This document shows positions 57,308 to 64,000 of a DNA stretch of 64,000 nt, one piece after another. Below the pieces are notes generated by a model. The model was not told the origin of the DNA. It searched no databases and worked only from the letters and a program-made list of their open reading frames with translations. The translations under genes and the position numbers were made by a program. The first letter of the stretch is position 1. Each line of letters begins with the position of its first letter. Source of the stretch: Pseudopithomyces maydicus. Lineage: Eukaryota > Ascomycota > Dothideomycetes > Pleosporales > Didymosphaeriaceae. Where the stretch lies: NCBI GenBank assembly GCA_026873275.1, contig JANTUC010000016.1:124001-188000 (forward strand), read 5' to 3'.

Positions 57308-58429
57308 TTAAGCAGCCTGGGCGTCACGCTTGGACTTGGAAGAGGAAGCCCAGACGTAGGCTGGGGCAACGTCAGGTTCAGCGTCGCGCTTAGACTTGGA
57401 TGAGGAGGCCCAGACGTAGGCGGGAGCGACATCGGGTTCAGCATCGCGCTTAGACTTGGATGAGGAGGCCCAGACGTAGGCAGGGGCAACGTCAGGTTCA
57501 GCATCGCGCTTTGACTTAGAAGAAGAGGCCCAGACATAGGCGGGGGCGACGTCGGGTTCAGCGTCACGCTTGGATTTGCTGGAAGAGGCCCAGACGTAGG
57601 CGGGGGCAACGTCAGGTTCAGCATCGCGCTTAGATTTGGAAGAGGAAGCCCAGACATAGGCGGGTGCAACATCGGGTTCAGCATCGCGCTTAGACTTGGA
57701 TGAGGAGGCCCAGACGTAGGCAGGGGCAACGTCGGGCTCGGCTTCGCGCTTAGATTTGGAAGAGGAAGCCCAGACATATGCGGGTGCAACATCGGGTTCA
57801 GCATCGCGCTTGGATTTGCTGGAAGATGCCCAAACGTACGCAGGAGATGCTTCTTCAGCTTCACGCTTCGATTTGCTAGCCGATGCCCAAACGTAGGCGG
57901 GAGCAGCTCCGTCAGCCTCAGCTTCGCGCTTTGACTTGGAAGCAGAGGCCCAGACGTATGCGGGGGCTGCCTCTTCGGCTTCACGCTTCGACTTGGAAGC
58001 AGAGGCCCATACATAGGCTGGTGCAGCCCCATCAGCTTCAGCTTCGCGTTTATTCTTGCTGGAAGATGCCCAGACGTATGCGGGAGCAGCCTCGGCGGCT
58101 TCACGCTTCGACTTGCTGGCAGAAGCCCAGACATATGCGGGAGCAGCTCCATCGGCTTCGCGCTTCTCTTTGCTGGAGGAAGCCCAGACGTATGCGGGTG
58201 CAGCTTCACCAGCTTCGCGCTTCTCCTTGCTAGAAGACGCCCAGACGTACGCAGGAGCAGCTTCATTGGCCTCGCGCTTTGCTTTGCTAGCCGATGCCCA
58301 GACATAGGCCGGGGCAGCCTCAGATGCTTCGCGCTTTTGAACTCCCTGCGCTGGCTTCTCGACGGCAGCCGCAGAGGTGAGGAGGGGAAGGGAGGCAAGT
58401 GCCTGGATGGTGGCTGCGGTGAACTTCAT
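57308..58429 (-). CDS. Secreted repeat precursor with Kex2 sites (putative RiPP precursor)
   Basis: A single exon of 373 residues. Residues 1-22 are a signal peptide (MKFTAATIQALASLPLLTSA). After a short pro-region ending in QKR come 17 repeats of 19-21 residues, each with the invariant core PAYVWAS, then S/A-S-K-x-K-R, and an acidic EA/DA-rich spacer such as EAEPDVA. Lys-Arg is the Kex2 site. The Glu-Ala/Asp-Ala dipeptides after it are of the kind trimmed by dipeptidyl aminopeptidases. The last repeat is followed by DAQAA. This is the layout of dikaritin-type precursors (UstA, PhomA) and also of alpha-pheromone precursors. The core has a Tyr but no Cys pair, and two UstYa genes lie within 6 kb, which favours a modified RiPP. 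The product is unknown. Confidence 0.85.
   Translation of the reverse strand: MKFTAATIQALASLPLLTSAAAVEKPAQGVQKREASEAAPAYVWASASKAKREANEAAPAYVWASSSKEKREAGEAAPAYVWASSSKEKREADGAAPAYVWASASKSKREAAEAAPAYVWASSSKNKREAEADGAAPAYVWASASKSKREAEEAAPAYVWASASKSKREAEADGAAPAYVWASASKSKREAEEASPAYVWASSSKSKRDAEPDVAPAYVWASSSKSKREAEPDVAPAYVWASSSKSKRDAEPDVAPAYVWASSSKSKRDAEPDVAPAYVWASSSKSKRDAEPDVAPAYVWASSSKSKRDAEPDVAPAYVWASSSKSKRDAEPDVAPAYVWASSSKSKRDAEPDVAPAYVWASSSKSKRDAQAA
57320..58335 (-). repeat. 17 coding tandem repeats, period 57-63 (mostly 60) bases
   Basis: Each unit carries AGGCCCAGACGTAGG-like sequence on the plus strand at a near-60-base period. The eight units nearest the stop codon (57320-57800) are almost identical, whereas the nine nearest the signal peptide differ in spacer and in ASAS/ASSS choice. 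Confidence 0.97.
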
Positions 58430-59468
58430 GGCGAAAGTCGGGGCTGTTTTCTTGGTAGTGATGTGGGGAGAAAGAGTTGCTGTGGCTGTTGTAGAGAAGA
58501 TTGATCGATGGTGGTGTGATGATCTTTCGAGATGGTGGACGTCCTGGTCTTATACTACGTTTCTTCGTTAGCAATGTCTCGATTCCATGGAGCGGTTGCA
58601 CATATCCTATCCGTAAGCATCTACGGACTCTGAACTCCATTGATGTTCGGACTCGAAATCAAGATTCATGACAGCGGAGGGGTGTTTCTCCTCGCTCCAT
58701 CGTTCTCGATGGAGAATGTGTGGGTAAGTAAGCAGACACTAAGTGGGACTGTGTTTATCTCTATGCTCGGATGTCCGCGTCGATGCATGTGTGTGCACGT
58801 AGTATCACTCTGGAGGCTACGTCAAAGCACACCGGCTGGCTCATAGGATATCACGGACAAACTCTGCTACTAGAGATAGTGTTTTCTACTTTGGGTTTAG
58901 GAGCAGATGGATACTCCGCATTTTCAGGATTCTAGGAATCGATTCCGCAGGTAATGCTGGTATGTCAGATTCTCAAGTGCGGAAGCACTGGGGCTGGATC
59001 CAATATCCGTGGTAGAAGATTGGTCTTCTGACTCTCATGTGGGTACTTCCCCCACGATGATGGGGGAATTTTACCTCTTTTGGTCGGTTACGATATTTTG
59101 GTGCTATATTGCGAGATTCTCTTGATATTGACTGTCGGCAAATGTGAGGAACTGCAACGTTCGATTTTGAGATATTTGGACCAGGTTTGTGAGCTCTTGC
59201 TGTTTTTTCTTATGGCCTCAATTGCATACACTCACTTCCTTGGTTTTTATTCTTTAGTGAAGATATTTGATTATCCAGGGGCAAAATATAATGCAACGAT
59301 ATTGCTGCGCCATCAATTTGATTGATAGCTCAAGAAATGTTGATAACGATAAAAACTCTACTACAGCCAGACTTTCTCCTTCAGACGAAACACCACCAAG
59401 TCTTAGATCGTGATTCAATTCGTACAGTGATATCCGACCCTCAAATATCCCAGAATATACAGCTCCAT
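58430..59468. other. Upstream of the precursor gene, no gene seen
   Basis: The promoter of the precursor (divergent from nothing) and the 3' flank of the dioxygenase gene. No element recognised with confidence. Confidence 0.45.
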
Positions 59469-60372
59469 CTAATCATTCTGCTCGGGAACCCATGTATCTC
59501 GTCGAGTGAAAATATTCAAACCCACCTTCCGACCCTTCTTCACAGGCATACCTGCATGCCACACTCCGGGTGCCCCGTGCCATTAGGATACAAATTTCCC
59601 CAAAAGACAGCATTACCCACTATAGGCTTGAACGCCACGCCACCAGCCCCAGAATCATCCTCGCAATCGATAAACTTGCACCACTTAGCAGGAAAAGAAC
59701 CCTCGTAGTGCGGAAACTGCGTGGCACCCCCTCGCATTCCGTACCATCTGTGTCGTCGCAAGCGAGGTACACAAAGAACGTTGAAACGCGGGGGTTGGCC
59801 ATGCCAGAGAACCAGTCGAAGTGGGGGCGGAAATGATCGCTGATGCCGTACTTGACGACTTGGATGTCTTCCAGGTTTGCTGTTGGCATGAAGCCTTGGA
59901 ACTCGACGCTGCGAGATTCGATGCAGGATACTACTGGATCGTCTGGTACCACGGCCGACATGGAGGAGCGGACTTCACGATCGTATGTTTCCAGATCGTA
60001 GCCTTTGGAGACTGGGGATTGGCGATAGTATGGTACGGCGAGGTTGAGCAGGTACTCGGTCTCGCGCTGGCTCAGGTACTCTTCGACGTATATGATGAGG
60101 GGATCGGCTGAGAATATCTGGGTCTTGAAATTGTGCTGAGGGCATTCTGCCGCATACTGTGCTGCCATGTCTTGGAAGGTGGAGACATTGTTGACTGGGA
60201 CATGGCTGGACACTGATGGTGAAAAGTCTACTTTACTGAAGTCAATCCTGGAGCTGATGTTCTGCCATGAGAGGAAACCAAAAGGTAAAAGAGGAAATAG
60301 CATCGCTGCGGCTGGAAGTGGTAGCCTCGACGACTTCGCGGCAACTTGAGGTGTTGAAGCAGCCTTAGCCAT
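59469..60372 (-). CDS. Prolyl-4-hydroxylase-like 2-oxoglutarate/Fe(II) dioxygenase, two apparent frameshifts
   Basis: From the ATG at 60372 (MAKAASTPQVAAK) the protein has an N-terminal hydrophobic segment (residues 21-36), as for an ER type II membrane protein. The P4H domain follows: YVEEYLSQRETEYLL, then VVKYGISDHFRPHFDW with the iron ligands His184 and Asp186, and STFFVYLACDD. The frame shifts at the C5 run near 59732-59736, giving ATQFPHYEG...WCKFIDCED and GNAVFWGNLYPNGTG. It shifts again near 59569-59573, giving the distal His (WHAGMP) and the 2-oxoglutarate-binding basic residue (GRKVGLNIFTRRD) before TAG at 59469. Two added bases make 301 residues. It could hydroxylate the RiPP peptide or an unrelated substrate. 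Its place between precursor and UstYa genes suggests the former, without proof. Confidence 0.8.
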
Positions 60373-60904
60373 AGTTGATTGAACTTTGCAGTGGAAGAAT
60401 GTCGAAGCTGAATTCGAGGCAGAGGGGCGAGTATAGAGCCACACAGACTTGCTTCGAAGTCATACACCGTTGTCACAACCAGAGAATTGAGCCGTGGTTC
60501 TTACTTTCCTGTCAGCCGTAGTCGACGATGTCACAACATACCATGTACTCCATGTATACTACGAGGTCATTTTCTGTCAGGATGTGTGTTGTAATGGCCA
60601 GGGTTGTGTTCTGAGGTCTAGGCCATCTAGCTCACGGACATCAGACGATCATACCCCACTCGCCTGATAAACTAGCGACCTAGAAACAGGACAAGATACA
60701 CACCTATCAAGAAGAAGATAGTCTGATACGGAAGTCCGAAAAAGAGCGGTCGGATAGGACAAGTTCGATCAAGTACTTCCGGAATGTGAGGGAAGGACTC
60801 CTTCGTGGATCGCTCATCTAAAGCGCCTCCCCGGAAGAGCTCGAGAGGAGAACCTCTTTCCCTTTCCCGCCAATTTGAGTCTCTGGTTATGCACTCTTTC
60901 TACC
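60373..60904. promoter_or_regulatory. Divergent promoter with CGG-type half-sites
   Basis: This separates the dioxygenase (minus) and the first UstYa gene (plus). On the UstYa side are CGG-N4-CCG at 60729-60738, CGGTCGG at 60747-60753 and the palindrome TTCCGGAA at 60777-60784. Fungal Zn2Cys6 regulators bind paired CGG triplets, so these are candidate cluster-regulator sites. The motifs are short and could arise by chance. Confidence 0.35.
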
Positions 60905-61748
60905 ATGTACAACCAACAATCCCGTCTTTCATCTGAAGAGCAACTATCAAGCATGGAAGAAGACAAACCATTCCTACCTGAGGGCAAGCTCGGCTTCCGT
61001 ACACCAAAAAGAGCGTCCCGCTGGTCAAGATGGCCGAACCCAATACTCATCTTCAACATCATCCTATTAATCGGCGGCCTCTCAGTCTGGGGTCACGTTC
61101 TGGTTCTCCTCAAGAGCCTACGCTGCGACACCACCCCGGAGACCGACCACTTCGAACCAGACTGTAAGTGAGCGCACGCAGGCGTCCAAAACAGGCGACA
61201 CTAAAACAGCTAGTACTGTACAACAGCCGTACCACATTCCAGCCACACGCCTATTTCGGCGGAGCGCCGTCCAACGCAACGGACGAAATGTGGCAACGGC
61301 TATCGCCCCCGGCGACGGCATCGTGGAGATCCCCAACGCGTTCACGACCCACTTGCCGGCGTCGCTCCCAGCGCCAAATGCCCCGGATACAGCGAAAGTC
61401 TACGGCGTATCCATGTTCCACCAACTGCATTGCCTGAATTTCCTCCGCTTTGCGTACTACCCAGAGGGCATAACCGAGATGTCAGACGAGGAGATCACAT
61501 TTCATCGGGACCACTGCCTCGATTATATTCGTCAGGCCATCATGTGCGCTGGTGACACGACGTTCGAGCCTCTTACCAACGTGGGCATCAACGGCATGGG
61601 TGCTACGCATCAGTGTCGAAATTTCGAGCAGATTTTCAGCTGGGCGTATGAACATCGTTCGGACAAGGCGCATGGTTCTGGGTACACTGGAGGAAAGGTC
61701 ACTCATACGCCTGGTCATCGGAACTCTTTCAACAATGATGATGATTAG
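60905..61748 (+). CDS. UstYa-family (DUF3328) protein 1, one apparent frameshift
   Basis: Exon 1 (60905-61163) starts MYNQQSRLSSEEQ and has a transmembrane helix at about residues 46-69. The intron 61164-61213 has donor GTAAGT and acceptor CTAG. Exon 2 contains FQPHAYFGGAPSNATDEMW, then needs one more base at the C5 run 61306-61310. It continues with GDGIVEIPNAF, the first HxxHC motif (HQLHC, about 156-160) and the second (HRDHC, about 184-188), then YIRQAIMCAGDTT. With one base added the length is 264 residues. UstYa and UstYb in ustiloxin synthesis, and homologues in phomopsin, asperipin and cyclochlorotine pathways, carry out oxidative cyclisation or chlorination/hydroxylation of peptides. 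This gene is divergent from the dioxygenase. Confidence 0.88.
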
Positions 61749-62403
61749 TGGTGAGGAGTCAGTCCAGAGAGCTTCAGAGTGGAAGGCAAAACACTCCCCG
61801 TAGACGTAGCTGGTAGTCATACTTTGGCGCTGTAGAGTCAGATTTATAGAGCTGAATACGAAAGGTATCACATTGCTATCGAGGAGGCATACGTGCGTAT
61901 GTAGGTCGTGCTGGAGCCGTTGAATGGCGATATCGTGTGATTTGTGATTGGTCTCGGTTATCAACGTCAACGCATCCTACCTGCACCCTCCGAGAATTAC
62001 CAGGAATGGTGTTTGACACGACGGCCCTTTTTCCACTTCCGTGTGGAGGTATCAGTTATACGCGCAAAGTGCTGGATGATACAGCATTTCGGTAGATAAG
62101 TCGTCGTCGCTTATTCTCCGAGTCCAAATTAGCCCCTCTTACAAAGCCACTACCCTGGCCACCGTTGTACTGTGCTCCCCGAGCCTCCGACGTTCAGCCA
62201 ACGACGCTGATCACTGCAGGGGTCCGCGTACTCAGGTCTGGCCGTCAGTTTTTGGCAGATTGCCGATTTGCTCGTCAAATTCAAGGCGTCCTATTGCCCC
62301 GGGAAAAGCTTCTCTCGACCCTCAAGCAGCAACAAGCCTCTTCCAAAGTGCAAGGAACCCGTACACTGCAGCCACAGTGTCAAGACCACTGCGGCGTAGC
62401 AGT
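61749..62403. other. Intergenic, no gene seen
   Basis: 3' flank of UstYa 1 and promoter of the acetyltransferase. Nothing recognised. Confidence 0.45.
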
Positions 62404-63036
62404 ATGACAGACCCCAACTTCCACATAACGACCCCTCGTCTATATCTCTCCTACCTCCAGCCCTCTAACCCCGCCCACTGCGACTTCTTAGTCACGCTTT
62501 GGAATACGCCGGCCTTCATCGCTTCTATCGGCGGCAAACCAACATCCATCACCACCCGCGGTGCGGCCGAGGCCCTGATTTCTGGCCGCTTCCGTGCAGA
62601 GCACGCCCGCAACGGATATGGCATGTTCCTAGTCAGTCTCAAAGCGCCCACGTCTGGCGCATCGGAGGATGACCCCGTCCCGTTCTCAGCGCACCTGGAT
62701 AAGTGCAAGCCCATCGGAACCGTCTCTCTGATGCGCGGCGAGCCCCCCAATGCGTACACCGCGCCAGATGTGGGCTTCGCAATCCTGCCAGATGAGATGC
62801 GTAAGGGCTATGCAAAGGAAGCCGCTGAGGGGTTGATGGCGTGGGCAGAAACCGAACGCGGTGTACACGACGTTCTCGGATTGACCGAGCCATCGAACGA
62901 AGCCTCGCAGGGCGTTCTCCGGAGTCTGGGCTTTGAAGATAGAGGGGTCCACGCGTTGAAGGTGTTTGGGGGTGTTAAGGGCGCGGTCTGGACGAAGAAG
63001 GGGATGCACGGCGATTTGAGCAAGTACGGAATCTAA
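62404..63036 (+). CDS. GNAT-family N-acetyltransferase (RimJ/RimL type)
   Basis: A single exon of 210 residues starting MTDPNFHITTPRLYLSYL, the usual RimJ/RimL opening in which an early TPRLxL strand leads the fold. Acetyl-CoA-binding region features follow: DVGFAILPDEMRKGYAKEAA (Q/RxxGxA-type loop) and a helix EGLMAWAETE. LTEPSNEASQGVLRSLGFED is the characteristic NxxSxxvlexlGF motif. It transfers acetyl to an amine, often a peptide N-terminus or small molecule. In this location it might act on a peptide product or a self-protection step, but such genes are common, so membership in the cluster is uncertain. An in-frame extension upstream has no family similarity. Confidence 0.88.
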   Translation: MTDPNFHITTPRLYLSYLQPSNPAHCDFLVTLWNTPAFIASIGGKPTSITTRGAAEALISGRFRAEHARNGYGMFLVSLKAPTSGASEDDPVPFSAHLDKCKPIGTVSLMRGEPPNAYTAPDVGFAILPDEMRKGYAKEAAEGLMAWAETERGVHDVLGLTEPSNEASQGVLRSLGFEDRGVHALKVFGGVKGAVWTKKGMHGDLSKYGI

Positions 63037-63109
63037 TTTACAGATTTTTCGAATTCGATGACGTCCATATATCTCATGGCTTGCGCCCGACACTATATGT
63101 GTATATATA

Positions 63110-63980
63110 CTAAACACCCTGCCACGTCAAGTTGTACTTGGCCTCCTGGTCGATCTGGAACTGGCGCAGCCTCTCGAAATCGATACAGTCGTGCTCGACG
63201 CCCCATCCTGTCACCGACGTGGCGTGTCCTTTACCGACTTTGATCGGGCTGTTGCCTTCGAGGATGAGATCTCCACCACATGAAATGCCCTGGCGGAGGT
63301 ACTCGAAGCAGTGCTCTACGTGGACCCTCCATTTGAAAGCATCGGGGTCAGCTGAGGTGTCGACTCGGTTTTTCTCCTGGTAGTACTGGAAGCGGACCAT
63401 GTTCTTTGAGCCGTGTTAGCAGATGGTAGATGTCTAAATAGACTTGGGATGTAAAAATACTGACAAGACAGTGCAGCTGATGCAAGATTGAGATGACGTA
63501 GAAGTCTTGCGGCTTGGGTACTGGGGTGTTTGGATGATCATAGGGCGCTACTATCCCCTCGCCGAGGCCCCATTGCGCAGGATTCTCGAGCCAGACAGCG
63601 TCATGTCCTTGATATGGCGTTCAGCCATGTCTTGATTTTGAGAGTGTCAAAAGAATCTCACCTGCCACAAGCTTATCCCACGCATGGTTGACCTCCATGC
63701 CATCTCCAACATACCGTGTATCCACGTCGAATACCCTCTTCACTGGACTGAACACCTCCTTCGGTATAGGTGTTCTGGTATAAACGTGCAGTGGACCGTT
63801 ATCCGCTGGTCGATGGAGGTAACCGTATACCACTGTGACCGTCCACCCAAGAGCTAAAGCGCAGATAACCGCGTAAAATCTTCTATTGCTTGTCTTTGTT
63901 TGCGGTCTCGCGTAGTCATCGATGCCAATCTCTTCGTCTTCAGAGACCTTTTCGTAGGTGTGCTTTGGGACAGTAGCCAT
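63110..63980 (-). CDS. UstYa-family (DUF3328) protein 2
   Basis: Three exons (63662-63980, 63465-63607, 63110-63403) join exactly to 251 residues. The start MATVPKHTYEKVSEDEE gives a cytosolic tail, with a transmembrane helix at about residues 35-54. Then come NHAWDKLVAGHDAVWL, the first HxxHC (HQLHC, 149-153), and the second (HVEHC, 182-186) in a WRVHVEHCFEYLRQGISCGGD context. The C-terminus WGVEHDCIDFERLRQF is typical. It differs from UstYa 1 in length and in the second motif, so the two are paralogues and not a tandem duplicate. A pair of UstYa proteins is the usual complement for dikaritin cyclisation. The gene start is 20 bases from the window edge. Confidence 0.92.
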
Positions 63981-64000
63981 TGCGATTTGAGAGATGTTGT

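Noticed and set aside
57320..58335. CRISPR-like regular 60-base repeats
   Set aside because: The repeats are contiguous coding units without unique spacers, in a eukaryotic gene.
57308..58429. Alpha-pheromone precursor
   Set aside because: The repeat, Kex2 and EA features fit, but the repeated peptide lacks the paired Cys/Trp pattern of most filamentous ascomycete alpha-pheromones, and UstYa genes lie nearby. Kept as an alternative only.

Overview
The window looks like nuclear DNA of a filamentous ascomycete (Pezizomycotina; a Dothideomycete is plausible but not proven). Introns are about 44-75 bases long with GTAAGT/GTGAGT-type donors and CTAAC/CTGAC branch points. Recognisable genes include mot1, taf11, rpl4, an F-box/LRR protein, a HET-domain protein and fungal UstYa (DUF3328) proteins.

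Layout. Positions 1-11,000 hold poorly conserved orphan genes, several of which share a marked excess of the tetranucleotide GAAC on the coding strand. Positions 11.4-20.4 kb hold a DUF1772 membrane protein, a DUF7053-type protein, an F-box/LRR protein and an ALKBH6-like dioxygenase. Positions 20.9-24.2 kb hold three more orphan genes on the minus strand and a 96-base GAA microsatellite. Positions 24.2-28.1 kb are gene-poor with degenerate minisatellites. Positions 28.1-34.3 kb hold mot1. Positions 36-43.1 kb hold a single-pass surface protein, an orphan protein, a short-chain dehydrogenase and a HET protein. Positions 44.8-48.6 kb hold taf11, a small ankyrin protein and rpl4. Positions 51.8-55.1 kb hold a large dual-specificity phosphatase.

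The most interesting part is the right end (57.3-64.0 kb), which has the architecture of a fungal RiPP cluster. It contains a secreted precursor with 17 repeats, each carrying an AYVWAS core and a Lys-Arg (Kex2) site. Nearby are a prolyl-4-hydroxylase-like 2-oxoglutarate dioxygenase, two UstYa-family oxidases with HxxHC motifs, and a GNAT acetyltransferase. The cluster may continue past the window end. The inferred logic is secretion, Kex2 excision of the repeated peptides, then oxidative modification or cyclisation by UstYa proteins, with hydroxylation or acetylation as possible tailoring.

Caution on the sequence: at least seven otherwise convincing genes are broken by frame changes, nearly all explained by one or a few missing bases in homopolymer runs. 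This points to undercalled homopolymers in the assembly rather than seven pseudogenes. Coordinates of those genes are given on the sequence as supplied, with the suspected positions noted.
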